Shown here: positions 24,912 through 32,838 of the stretch, piece by piece
Layout: every line of letters starts with the position of its first letter
Numbering within the stretch: the first letter of the stretch is position 1
Assembly: GCF_002090095.1 (NCBI RefSeq)
Contig: NZ_BBRJ01000002.1
Span: 671,265-735,264, forward strand
DNA from: Demequina sp. NBRC 110053
Lineage (GTDB): Bacteria > Actinomycetota > Actinomycetes > Actinomycetales > Demequinaceae
Direction of reading: 5' to 3'
DNA: 64,000 nt
Program-made: the position numbers and the translations under genes
The notes under the pieces: generated by a model
The model's database searches: none
Seen by the model: only the letters and a program-made list of their open reading frames with translations
What the model was told of the DNA's origin: nothing

Positions 24912-24992
24912 CCTTGGCCCAGGCGTACGACCAACAGTCTCTTCAGAGGTGCCGCTCCCTCGTGGTGTCCCACTGCGCCAGTCGCGACGCGC
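24912..24992 (-). ncRNA. ZTP riboswitch (pfl motif) in the glyA leader
   Basis: Reading the minus strand, the leader holds GCGACTGGCG (CTGGCG part at 24981-24976). A hairpin GTGG-GACA-CCAC (24973-24962) follows, then CGAGGGAGCGGC (24962-24951), a linker, and GCCTGGGC (24924-24917). These are the two conserved halves of the pfl RNA, which binds ZTP/ZMP. Known examples precede folD, purH, glyA or fhs genes, and here glyA and folD follow. The CCTGGGC strand can instead pair with GCCCAGG at 24886-24880, just upstream of the Shine-Dalgarno AAGGA, offering a plausible switch. The call is from remembered consensus, not a covariance search. Confidence 0.85.
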
Positions 24993-24995
24993 GTC

Positions 24996-25001
24996 AGTCT
25001 A
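24996..25001 (-). promoter_or_regulatory. -10 box TAGACT of the glyA-folD-xth operon
   Basis: TAGACT at 25001-24996 predicts a transcription start near 24990. That is exactly where the riboswitch fold begins. No strong -35 is seen. Confidence 0.55.
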
Positions 25002-25020
25002 GCAATGCGCGCGGCTCGCG

Positions 25021-26061
25021 TCAGGCCCGCTGCCCCAAGCGCTCGCGCCACCACCGCAGGTCCATCAGCGGACGCGTCGCGGCGACCACGCGCGGCCGCG
25101 ACGCGAGCCACGCGAACGTGATCGACCCGACGATCAGCGCGGGCAGCAGCACGGCTTCTGACCAGCCCTCCGGGAACCCGCGCTCGTGGCTCGGCATCAG
25201 CACCAAGGGGTGCAGGAGGTACACGGACAGGGTCGCCGCGCCCACGCTTGCGAGGCGGCCAGAGACCGGTCCGCTGAAGGCCATCAACGCCACTGTCAGC
25301 AGCCCGCCCACGGCGAGCACGCCTGCACGTTGGGCGATGCCTGCGGCGTCGATCACGCCGAGGTCACCGTAGCTGGAGCTCAGGAACAGCGCCGAGCGGT
25401 CCACATCGGCGTGAGAGCTCCACGACCATGCGAAGGCCACGACGAAGGACAGAGCAGCCGCTGCCCGCATGCCTGGCGTCCTCACCCGATCCCACCACTC
25501 GTCCTGCCACAGCAGTCCGGCGGCGAAGAACGGCAGGAACCCGATGATGCGCGACAGGCTCAGCTCCTCCCCGATCACGTCGACCGTGCCTGCCAGCAGC
25601 GCGGCGCACGCCGCAAGGGTGACGGCGGCAGGGATCCGCGAGATCCAGGGCGCGCCGAGGCGCCAGACGAACAACGCGACCAGGTACCACAGCGTCCATG
25701 CCGGGGTGAGCGGGCTGATGCCGGTCGGGTCAGGCGAGACGATGCTCGCGAGCGCGAAGTGCAGCAGCTCGAAGACGACGAAGGGGAACAGCAGGCGCTC
25801 GGCGAGAGCCCGCGCACTGGTCGTCGAGGCCCACCTGGTCAGGTAGCCGGACAGGAACACGAAGGCGGGCATGTGGAACAGGAAGATCCACTGCAGCAGC
25901 GCCTCAGACATGCGTCCCTCGAGCGGTTCGATGGCGTGGCCGATGACCACGAGGATGATGAGCACCCCCGCCATCGTGTCCAACGACAGGTCGCGCGCGC
26001 CGGGCTTGACCGCCTCTGCATCGGCCGTCGTCACCTCTTCGGTGGACTCCTCGGCATCCAT
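25021..26061 (-). CDS. Acyltransferase-3 family membrane protein
   Basis: A 346-residue integral membrane protein of the acyltransferase 3 family, which transfers acyl groups to cell-surface sugars. It opens LSLDTMAGVLIILVVIGHAI with the conserved His. FHMPAFVFLSGYLTRW, TPAWTLWYLVALFVWRL and SVYLLHPLVLMP follow, and about ten hydrophobic segments are visible. This fucose-4-O-acetyltransferase-like group often modifies exopolysaccharide; the substrate is unknown. The start is uncertain. The frame is open to 26184 through a low-complexity stretch, and no Shine-Dalgarno sequence marks either choice. Its stop lies inside the region upstream of the glyA promoter. Confidence 0.75.
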   Translation of the reverse strand: MDAEESTEEVTTADAEAVKPGARDLSLDTMAGVLIILVVIGHAIEPLEGRMSEALLQWIFLFHMPAFVFLSGYLTRWASTTSARALAERLLFPFVVFELLHFALASIVSPDPTGISPLTPAWTLWYLVALFVWRLGAPWISRIPAAVTLAACAALLAGTVDVIGEELSLSRIIGFLPFFAAGLLWQDEWWDRVRTPGMRAAAALSFVVAFAWSWSSHADVDRSALFLSSSYGDLGVIDAAGIAQRAGVLAVGGLLTVALMAFSGPVSGRLASVGAATLSVYLLHPLVLMPSHERGFPEGWSEAVLLPALIVGSITFAWLASRPRVVAATRPLMDLRWWRERLGQRA

Positions 26062-26272
26062 GACTGCGCCGCGACGGTCGTCGTCCGGTCGCGCCACGCC
26101 CACCTCCGGCTCAGCGCCGGGACGAGCGCTGCGAGACGAGGCATGGCGGACCGAGGCATGGCGAGGCGAGGCTGACGTGACCACGACAGGGACAACGCCC
26201 GCGTTTCTGAGAGCTGCTCAGAAATCGAGGGCTGCTGCGGGTCGTCGGGATGTCCCGCTCAGGCAGTGCGGG

Positions 26273-26800
26273 TCAGTTGTCCCCGCGCACGGCATTGTCG
26301 GCCTCGTCGTCGACGATGGCGCCTGACTCGAGGACCTTGCGCAGGTAGGCGTATGTCAGATCGCCGGCAGCCTGGTCGAACTGATGCTCGTAACCGGCCT
26401 TGTTGTACAGCGCGATGTTGTGCTTCGAGTCCTGGCCCGTGAACACCCAGACCTCACGCGTGGTCTCCGGGAGGTGTCCGAGAACCGCGAAGAGCAGCTG
26501 CGTGCCGATCCCCCTGCCCTGCTTGTCGGGCGTCACGGCCAGTCGGCCGATGGTCGCCTTGTCGCCCTCCAGACCCACGCGGATCGAGCCGATGAGGCGG
26601 TGGCCCTCCCACGCGCCCAGCGTCACGACGTCATCGGACTCGAGGTCGACCTCGAGCTCCTCGAGCGTCTGCGTGAGCGCGGGGATGTTGGGGTCGTTGT
26701 ACAGCTGAGCCTCCACGACGAACGCGGCGCGCCGCACCGTCAACAGCTCGCCGGCATCCGCCGTGCTCACGACATCGATGCGCACCTGGCCCTCGTCCAT
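26273..26800 (-). CDS. GNAT N-acetyltransferase
   Basis: A 175-residue acetyltransferase. The acetyl-CoA binding motif A is IGRLAVTPDKQGRGIGTQLL (about 91-110). LLTVRRAAFVVEAQLYNDPN lies in the N-terminal half, and IALYNKAGYEHQFDQ is the C-terminal Tyr-containing segment. The N-terminal part (a VVEAQLY segment with an acidic stretch) resembles uncharacterised actinobacterial GNATs. No substrate can be named. The ATG at 26800 lies seven bases after a CAAGAT box; another in-frame ATG is at 26809. The gene is divergent from purU with 74 bp between starts. Confidence 0.82.
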   Translation of the reverse strand: MDEGQVRIDVVSTADAGELLTVRRAAFVVEAQLYNDPNIPALTQTLEELEVDLESDDVVTLGAWEGHRLIGSIRVGLEGDKATIGRLAVTPDKQGRGIGTQLLFAVLGHLPETTREVWVFTGQDSKHNIALYNKAGYEHQFDQAAGDLTYAYLRKVLESGAIVDDEADNAVRGDN

Positions 26801-26807
26801 GGTGACC

Positions 26808-26867
26808 ATCTTGCCACCGTCCGGACCCCTCGCCGCGCGACGTGCCGTGGCGAGCCGCGGCTAGGAT
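26808..26867. promoter_or_regulatory. Divergent leaderless promoters for the GNAT gene and purU
   Basis: CAAGAT on the minus strand (26813-26808) is seven bases from the ATG at 26800. TAGGAT on the plus strand (26862-26867) is seven bases from the purU ATG at 26875. Neither gap contains a Shine-Dalgarno sequence. Confidence 0.45.
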
Positions 26868-26874
26868 GCGGGGC

Positions 26875-27732
26875 ATGCCCAGCGTCGCCGAACCCGCCTG
26901 GATTCTCAGCCTGTCCTGCCCCGACCGACCTGGGATCGTGCACGCCGTCTCCGGCATGCTCGCCCAGCACGAGGGCAACATCACGGAGAGCCAGCAGTTC
27001 GGCGACCCCGACACCGGGCTGTTCTTCATGCGCGTCGAGTTCGCGAGCAGCGCGACTCGCGACGAGTTGGCCGCCGCCGTCGACGAGCTCGCGGGTGGCT
27101 TCGACATGACATGGAAGCTCGACGTCGCGGGTCGCCGCATGCGCACCATCGTGATGGTGTCGAAGGCCGCTCACTGCGTGAACGACCTGCTGTTCCGCGA
27201 GCGTGCGGGAACGCTGCCCATCGACATCGCCGCGGTCGTGGGCAACCACCCCACTCTCGCCAAGCTCGCGGAGTTCTACGGCAAGCCGTTCCATCACGTC
27301 CCGGTGACCGCGGACACGAAGCCCGAGGCTGAGGCGCGCCTGCTGACGCTCGTCGACGAGCTCGATGTCGAGCTCGTCGTGCTCGCCCGGTACATGCAGA
27401 TCCTCTCCCCCGAGCTGTCGCGCTCGCTCCACGGCAAGGCGATCAACATCCACCACTCGTTCCTGCCCAGCTTCAAGGGCGCGCGACCGTACTTCCAGGC
27501 GCACGATCGCGGCGTGAAGCTCATCGGGGCCACCGCGCACTACGTGACGGCCGACCTCGACGAGGGGCCCATCATCGAGCAGGACGTGGACCGCGTCGAC
27601 CACACGGCCACTCCCGAGACCCTGACGGCGCTGGGCGCGGATGTGGAGCGGCGCGCACTCGCCCGCGCGGTGCGGTGGCACGCGGAGCACCGAGTGCTGC
27701 TCGACGGGCACCGCACCATCGTGTTCAGCTAG
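26875..27732 (+). CDS. purU: Formyltetrahydrofolate deformylase
   Basis: A 285-residue enzyme that hydrolyses 10-formyl-THF to formate and THF, balancing the one-carbon pool. An N-terminal ACT domain (about 8-85, with LSCPDRPGIVHAVSGML) precedes a formyltransferase-fold catalytic domain. That domain contains INIHHSFLPSFKGARPY (Asn-His pair) and HYVTADLDEGPIIEQD (catalytic Asp). Length is typical (about 280-290). It opposes FolD and GlyA, encoded 3 kb away on the other strand. TAGGAT seven bases upstream implies a leaderless transcript starting at this ATG rather than at the in-frame ATG at 26866. Confidence 0.95.
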   Translation: MPSVAEPAWILSLSCPDRPGIVHAVSGMLAQHEGNITESQQFGDPDTGLFFMRVEFASSATRDELAAAVDELAGGFDMTWKLDVAGRRMRTIVMVSKAAHCVNDLLFRERAGTLPIDIAAVVGNHPTLAKLAEFYGKPFHHVPVTADTKPEAEARLLTLVDELDVELVVLARYMQILSPELSRSLHGKAINIHHSFLPSFKGARPYFQAHDRGVKLIGATAHYVTADLDEGPIIEQDVDRVDHTATPETLTALGADVERRALARAVRWHAEHRVLLDGHRTIVFS

Positions 27733-27737
27733 ACGGC

Positions 27738-27755
27738 GCTCCCTCATCCGGGAGC
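27738..27755. terminator. Weak hairpin between purU and the DUF222 gene
   Basis: GCTCCC (27738-27743) pairs with GGGAGC (27750-27755) around a six-base loop. It lies directly after the purU stop and before the convergent DUF222-HNH stop. Confidence 0.45.
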
Positions 27756-27778
27756 AGCGGGATCGACAGCGCATGCGC

Positions 27779-29386
27779 TCAGAGAAGCGTGAAGTGGCCG
27801 TCGGGTGGCGGCTGGTCGAGCCATGCGGGGGTTGCGGCGGGCTGAGGGCGCTTGCGACGTCGAGGCGACTGCTTGCGCTGTGACCGGTGCTCGGGTCGTG
27901 GCACGGCATTCGCAAGGGGCGCGTTGCGGTGCCCGGCCTCGCCGGGCGGTCTGGCTGCGAGTTCGAGCTCTCGTTGTTCTCGTGCGGTGATGCCGAACTT
28001 CGCTGTGCCGCCCAGTTGCCACGGCCGTTTCGGGTCCACCGACCCTGGCGGTCGGAAGTACACGTCGGTGGCGGTGGCGTCGATGTCCCAGCCGCCGGCA
28101 TGAACCGTGTGGTGGCAGGCGACGCACAGCAGGACACCGTTGTCGAGATCGGTGCGGCCGCCATGGGACCACCAGTCGATGTGGTGGGCTTCGCAGTGGC
28201 TCACGGGTGCGCCGCACATCGCGCAGCCCCCATCACGGTGCACGAGGGCGGCCCGCTGAGCCGGGGTGAACAGCCGCTGCTCACGTCCGACGTCCAGCGG
28301 CTGAGAGTCGCCGCCGAGGACGACGGGCAGGAAGCCGGCGTCAACGGCAAGGCGTCGCAGCTGCGAGATCGGCATGGCGGCACCGTCGATGTCGGCCACG
28401 CCCGCGCCGGCACGCAAAGCGTCCAGGTCGATGCGGATCTCCACTCGGGTGGTGGCATGCGCGAGGGGTGCCTGGTCGCAGCCGAGCATGTGGGTCGCGA
28501 ACGACGCCAGCGCGTCGGCGCGGATCTGGCCGGTGGTGCGCTTGTCCTCAGCGAGCGCATCACCGTCGCGGCGCCGGCGCAGCGCATCCTTGACCGCACC
28601 TTCCAATGCGGCACGGATGGGCGCGGCCGACACGGGATCGAGCACGCCCTTGACCTCGATGGCGCCGTCCTTGCGGTCGGACAGGATCAGATACCGGCTG
28701 TCATGCAGGTGTTCCTGGCGCCGCTCAGCGGCAGCGGCTTGGAGCTGATGCTGGAAGCGCCGCACGATCGGCGCAAGCTGCTCGAGGGACAGTCCCGGGG
28801 TCTTGGCGACGATGCGCTCCTCAGCAATGCGAACCTGTTCGGGCGAGGCATCATCACCCACCGCGTCGAGCATCGTCGTGATCATCGACGCCGCCGCGGC
28901 CGACAGGTCGCCCGCGCTGACCGCGCCAGCCACCACCGGATACACGGGTGTGTCTGGCTCCGGCACCGGCAGCCCCGCCTGCTCAGCCTCCGCAGCCCGG
29001 CGTTCATGCTCGGCGGCCTCACCCAGCGTCGCACCGGTGCGGATGAGATCGTGCGCCTCGCGGCGCGACCCGCCCGTGATCCCTGCCAGGAACCGCTCGG
29101 GGGTGGTGTGCCCGTTCTTGCGCGCCAGCCCCTTGGCGCCGAACTCTGGCGCGGAACGCCGGCCGATCTCCGCGGCAGCGGTGGCGACCATCAGGTCCCA
29201 CTCCTTGCGTGCAGCGGCGGTCGCGTGCTGGACTTCGAGCAGCGCCCCCTCGGACAGGTCCCGGACCGTGGCCGCACAGATCAACTCCTTGGCCTTCGCG
29301 CGCGCCACCCGGTCAGCCTCAAGCGCTTGCGCAAGCTCGGCGGGGACCTCCGTGAAGGAGGACTCAGCAGGGGCCGTGGACGTCAT
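27779..29386 (-). CDS. DUF222 (13E12 family) HNH endonuclease-like protein
   Basis: A 535-residue protein. The DUF222 domain fills roughly residues 30-380, mainly helical with ARKEWDLMVATAAAEIGRRS. The C-terminal zinc HNH domain reads CAMCGAPVSHCEAHHIDWWS (within about 415-435) followed by DLDNGVLLCVACHHTVH. All HNH His/Asn and CxxC residues are present, so it could be an active nuclease. The tail is basic and proline-rich. The family was named for the mycobacterial REP13E12 repeats and occurs in many copies in actinobacterial genomes. Its role is unsettled. The ATG at 29386 has no clear Shine-Dalgarno sequence. Base use looks slightly less GC-rich than neighbours. Confidence 0.85.
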   Translation of the reverse strand: MTSTAPAESSFTEVPAELAQALEADRVARAKAKELICAATVRDLSEGALLEVQHATAAARKEWDLMVATAAAEIGRRSAPEFGAKGLARKNGHTTPERFLAGITGGSRREAHDLIRTGATLGEAAEHERRAAEAEQAGLPVPEPDTPVYPVVAGAVSAGDLSAAAASMITTMLDAVGDDASPEQVRIAEERIVAKTPGLSLEQLAPIVRRFQHQLQAAAAERRQEHLHDSRYLILSDRKDGAIEVKGVLDPVSAAPIRAALEGAVKDALRRRRDGDALAEDKRTTGQIRADALASFATHMLGCDQAPLAHATTRVEIRIDLDALRAGAGVADIDGAAMPISQLRRLAVDAGFLPVVLGGDSQPLDVGREQRLFTPAQRAALVHRDGGCAMCGAPVSHCEAHHIDWWSHGGRTDLDNGVLLCVACHHTVHAGGWDIDATATDVYFRPPGSVDPKRPWQLGGTAKFGITAREQRELELAARPPGEAGHRNAPLANAVPRPEHRSQRKQSPRRRKRPQPAATPAWLDQPPPDGHFTLL

Positions 29387-29502
29387 GAACCCAGTCAAAC
29401 ACCACCCCCTGACACGACAAACAAGCCAGGTACCAGGCTGGGGAGAACACCAACCCGACACGACCCTGGGGATGCCAGCACGCGCATCGGCGCACGGCAC
29501 GA

Positions 29503-29521
29503 GCGATGCCCTTTGCATCGC
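29503..29521 (-). terminator. Possible terminator after the SpoIID-SLH gene
   Basis: GCGATGC (29503-29509) pairs with GCATCGC (29515-29521) around a five-base loop, about 45 bases beyond the SpoIID-SLH stop. No U-run is seen. The rest of 29387-29567 shows nothing else I can assign. Confidence 0.35.
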
Positions 29522-29567
29522 GCTCGGCGAGCGAGAGCCCGACCCCGGCAGAGCGGCGGACGCGAGC

Positions 29568-31481
29568 TCAGTAGTTGGGCCTGAATGACCACAGCCACGG
29601 CGACTTGCCGTGCGCCAGGGCGCTCCTGATCCGCTCGGCGCCCGTGATTGAGGCGGTCGCGCCTGCCGACGACGTGGCCGTCACCTTGGTCGCGGCCGCA
29701 TCGGAGCCTCCGGCGGTGCGCGCCGTCACCGTGATCGATACCACGTCAGGCAGCCCGAACGCGGAAGCCGCCTCCGCCTGGGTGAGGGTCATGGTCCAGG
29801 ACCGGTTCGGGTTGATCGAAGACTCGGACCACGGGTCGTCCACCGACCTCAGGTACGGGAGTGCTGAGCTCCAGATGTCCTCGCTGTTCTCCGTCTGGCC
29901 GCCGGAGGAGGAGAAGTAGTACGTGGCGGCGATCGAGCTGCCGTGCTTGAGCACCTTGCCGTCCGCGCCGCCGGACGAGTTGGTCGCGTCCACGGCGGCC
30001 ACCCAGCGCTTGCCGTAGTAGGCGTCGGTGCCCTCGTTCTCCTTGGTCCACCCGGTGAAGTTCTGGTCTCGGGTGTCGTCGTAGACATGGCAGGTGCAGT
30101 TCGCGCTGTAGTTGCCCATCTGCCGGAGAGCGTAGCCACGCGCGACGATGCTCTGCGCTTGGAGCGCGTCGTGGTCCCACGACGACGGCATCTCCGCGAT
30201 GCCGTACAGGTACTCCGTGTTGAGCGCCAGCTCATTGGCGATGATGATCCGGCTCTGCGGGACCGAGATCAGCAGCCTGCCGTGGCGGTACGTGCCGTGA
30301 GTGGCACGCCTCTCGGAGGCGCCATCGCCCTGGTAGATGTCCACGTAGGCGTCTTCGTTCGACCCAGGCTGGTAGTAGCTCGTCGCCTCCCACTGCAGCG
30401 ATATGTCCTTGGTCGCGGTCGCATTCGTGCCGCCGTCGCGCTCGACGGTCACGGAGGTGCCGGAGCGCGTGACGTGGAGCTTCTCGTTGTTCGTGCCGGT
30501 CCAGGTGGTGTGCGGCGAGGTCGTGCCCTTGTCGAAGAACCGCATGACCCACCGGCCGTCGTCCGTGCTGTCCGGCCCGAGCGATCGCACCACCACGGTG
30601 ACGGAGTCCTTCCCGTCGCTCCCGGAGCCGAACACCTCGACCTTGATGTCGCGCTGAGCGCTGACGGTGCTGACGGAGGTGCCGGCGTAGTACGTCTGCA
30701 GGATCGCGCCGGCGCCATGGCCGTCGAGCGCCATGGCCTGGGCTCCGTACTGCGACATGCCCACGCCGTGTCCATAACCGGCGCCGGAGATCGTGAACGA
30801 CGTCGGTACGCCCACACCTGGCACGTCGGGACGTCCGGCCATCCGGTGGAGGAATGCCGCCGTGGCTTCGCGCGTGACGTCGGATGCGGGACGGAAGGTG
30901 CCGTCGGGCCAGCCCGTCGAGATCCCCGACCCGCTGAGCCACGTCACCTCCCGGTAGAAGGGGGAGGTCGGGGTCACGTCCGTGAACGGCGACGTCGACG
31001 GCGGCGTGAATGACGGGCTGTCGTGGAACCGGTAGAGGAAGGCCGCCATGGCGTCGCGGTCGATGGCCTCCCCTGGGCGGAACGTTCCGTCCGCCCACCC
31101 CGTCGCGATGTCCTGCTGCTCGAGCCAGACGATCGGCTTGTAGAACTGAGCGCTCGTGGGGAGGTCCGTGAACGGCGACGTCGTTGGCGAGGACACGGTC
31201 GGCGACCCGGCGTACCGGTACAGGAACGCCGCGAAGGCCCCCCGTGTCACGGCCGACGTTGGCCGGAACGTCCCATCGGGATACCCGGAGGCGATGCCCA
31301 TGTTCGCGGCCCAGGTGATCTCCTTGACGAACGGATGCGACGCGGGGACGTCGGAGAAGTGGGTGGCGGCCGATGCGGTCGCGGCGAACAGTGGCATCGC
31401 GACAGCGGTCGCTGCCAGGGCGCTGATGGCTCGGCGGAGCACGGAGCTGAGGGTGACGTGCACGGGGAGCCTGCCTTGCAT
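29568..31481 (-). CDS. Secreted SpoIID/LytB-domain protein with three S-layer-homology repeats
   Basis: A 637-residue exported protein. A signal peptide (hydrophobic core AISALAATAVAMPLFAATAS, cleavage after ASA at about 38) is followed by three SLH repeats, each ending in the motif xxDGTFRP: GYPDGTFRP, GWADGTFRP and GWPDGTFRP. They cover about residues 40-220. A SpoIID/LytB domain occupies the rest, with GAGYGHGVGMSQYGAQAMA, VPQSRIIIANELALNTEYLYGIAEMP-like strands and AQSIVARGYALRQ. SpoIID enzymes are lytic transglycosylases in sporulating Firmicutes; here the domain probably remodels peptidoglycan at the surface. The start at 31481 gives a normal signal peptide. Confidence 0.88.
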   Translation of the reverse strand: MQGRLPVHVTLSSVLRRAISALAATAVAMPLFAATASAATHFSDVPASHPFVKEITWAANMGIASGYPDGTFRPTSAVTRGAFAAFLYRYAGSPTVSSPTTSPFTDLPTSAQFYKPIVWLEQQDIATGWADGTFRPGEAIDRDAMAAFLYRFHDSPSFTPPSTSPFTDVTPTSPFYREVTWLSGSGISTGWPDGTFRPASDVTREATAAFLHRMAGRPDVPGVGVPTSFTISGAGYGHGVGMSQYGAQAMALDGHGAGAILQTYYAGTSVSTVSAQRDIKVEVFGSGSDGKDSVTVVVRSLGPDSTDDGRWVMRFFDKGTTSPHTTWTGTNNEKLHVTRSGTSVTVERDGGTNATATKDISLQWEATSYYQPGSNEDAYVDIYQGDGASERRATHGTYRHGRLLISVPQSRIIIANELALNTEYLYGIAEMPSSWDHDALQAQSIVARGYALRQMGNYSANCTCHVYDDTRDQNFTGWTKENEGTDAYYGKRWVAAVDATNSSGGADGKVLKHGSSIAATYYFSSSGGQTENSEDIWSSALPYLRSVDDPWSESSINPNRSWTMTLTQAEAASAFGLPDVVSITVTARTAGGSDAAATKVTATSSAGATASITGAERIRSALAHGKSPWLWSFRPNY

Positions 31482-31760
31482 CGAGCGAGCGCCACGCGCG
31501 GCGGCCGTGGCAGCGCGTGACAGATGTGGCCAGTGTGACACATGGGGAGGACGGCGCAACCCCGGCATGTGCGTCGACACGCGCATGCAGACGCGCGCCC
31601 TCGGGCCCCGCCACGGATCGTCAGGACGCGCGCCCGGCTGAGGCGTTTGTCACATTTCGTTGATTCGGGGCATCGCGATTTCCCAGACTCCCTTGCGTAC
31701 GGCAAGCGTGCACGCTCGCGTGCGCGTCGAAGGACCTGACGTGGAGAGGTGGCGATCACG
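31482..31760. promoter_or_regulatory. Divergent promoter region of the two SLH genes
   Basis: About 280 bp between two divergent secreted-protein genes, with locally lower GC near 31641-31700. TGTCACA occurs at 31649-31655. The related GTGTGACACA lies at about 31535-31544 with TGACAGATGTGG nearby. These look like half-sites of a shared regulator, but I could not define a full operator or confident -10/-35 pairs. Confidence 0.35.
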
Positions 31761-32795
31761 GTGGCACACATGGGTGGCATGAGGATGGCTCGTCGCGCCA
31801 TCGCGGCGATGGCGCTGGGCGCCCTCGCCGCCGTCGCGATCGCGCCTGCTGGCGGCGCCGGCGCCAGCGCCACCCAGACGGGCGCCGCAGTGATCCTCGC
31901 GAAGACCAACGCCTACCGCGACGGCGCGGGTGCATCGGACCTCATGCGAGCGGGACTGATCGACGATGTCGCCCAGGCGTGGGCACAGCGTCTGCTCTCG
32001 ACCAGGACCCTCGCGCACAACCCTCGCTACAGTTCGCAGATGCCGAGCACCGGGCTGTCGGCAGCCGCCGAGAACGTGGCCTTCGCCTGCGGCTACGGCG
32101 GCGCCAAGGCCAACGCCGAGCGCATCATGGGCAACTGGTACAAGTCCGATGGCCACCGCAGGAACATGCTGAACAAGAGCTACACCCACATCGGCATCGG
32201 CTACGCATACGACTCCACGTCGGATTGCGCGTACGCGGTGCAGAACTTCGGCGCCTACGCGCAGGAGTTCTTCGATGTCCCCCGTCGCCATCAGTTCTAC
32301 GACGAGATCGACTGGCTGTCGGGCGAGGGCATCACCACCGGGTACGCGGACGGCACCTTCCGACCCCGGGAGGACGTGAGCCGCGGCGCCTTCGCCGCCT
32401 TCCTGTACCGCCTCGCCGGCACGCCGCGGGTCTCGCTGCCGGCGAGATCGCCATTCACGGACGTGCCCACGAGTGCGCAGTTCTACAAGCCGATCGTGTG
32501 GCTGTCCCAGGAGGAGCTCTCCACCGGCTGGTCGGACGGCACCTTCAGGCCCCAGGACGAGATCTCGCGCGAGGCGATGGCGGCGATGCTCTACCGCTAC
32601 TACGACGAGCCGCCGGCGTCGCACACCTCCGCGACCGCGTTCGACGACATCTCGCGTGAGTCGCCGTTCCTGCGGGAGATCAGCTGGCTCGCCTCCTCGG
32701 GCATCACCACCGGCTATGCGGACGGCACCTTCCGGCCGAGAGCACCGGTCACTCGCGACGCCACGGCGGCCTTCCTGGAGCGCGCCGAGAGCTGA
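31761..32795 (+). CDS. Secreted CAP-domain protein with three S-layer-homology repeats
   Basis: A protein of about 344 residues. A signal peptide (RRAIAAMALGALAAVAIAPA) precedes a CAP/SCP domain (about 45-165) with ILAKTNAYRDGAG, TRTLAHNPRYSSQMP, AAENVAFACGYGG and NWYKSDGHRRNMLNKSYTHI. Both family His residues are kept. Three C-terminal SLH repeats (GYADGTFRP, GWSDGTFRP, GYADGTFRP) should bind a cell-wall polymer. SLH order is inverted relative to the divergent SpoIID protein, where they are N-terminal. GTG at 31761 has GAGAGG eleven bases upstream. ATGs at 31770 and 31779 are alternatives, so the first few residues are uncertain. Confidence 0.87.
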   Translation: MAHMGGMRMARRAIAAMALGALAAVAIAPAGGAGASATQTGAAVILAKTNAYRDGAGASDLMRAGLIDDVAQAWAQRLLSTRTLAHNPRYSSQMPSTGLSAAAENVAFACGYGGAKANAERIMGNWYKSDGHRRNMLNKSYTHIGIGYAYDSTSDCAYAVQNFGAYAQEFFDVPRRHQFYDEIDWLSGEGITTGYADGTFRPREDVSRGAFAAFLYRLAGTPRVSLPARSPFTDVPTSAQFYKPIVWLSQEELSTGWSDGTFRPQDEISREAMAAMLYRYYDEPPASHTSATAFDDISRESPFLREISWLASSGITTGYADGTFRPRAPVTRDATAAFLERAES

Positions 32796-32838
32796 CACAG
32801 CGCGCTCGGCTCACGCCGCCGATCCTGCGAGCTGCCGC

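Noticed and set aside
27766-27780. Palindrome AGCGCATGCGCT near the DUF222 stop as an insertion boundary
   Set aside because: It is single here, no direct repeats flank the gene, and the stretch is short enough to be chance in GC-rich DNA.
31482-31760. CRP/GlxR-type site TGTGA-N6-TCACA between the SLH genes
   Set aside because: Only half-sites (GTGTGACACA, TGTCACA) are present and not in the required spacing.
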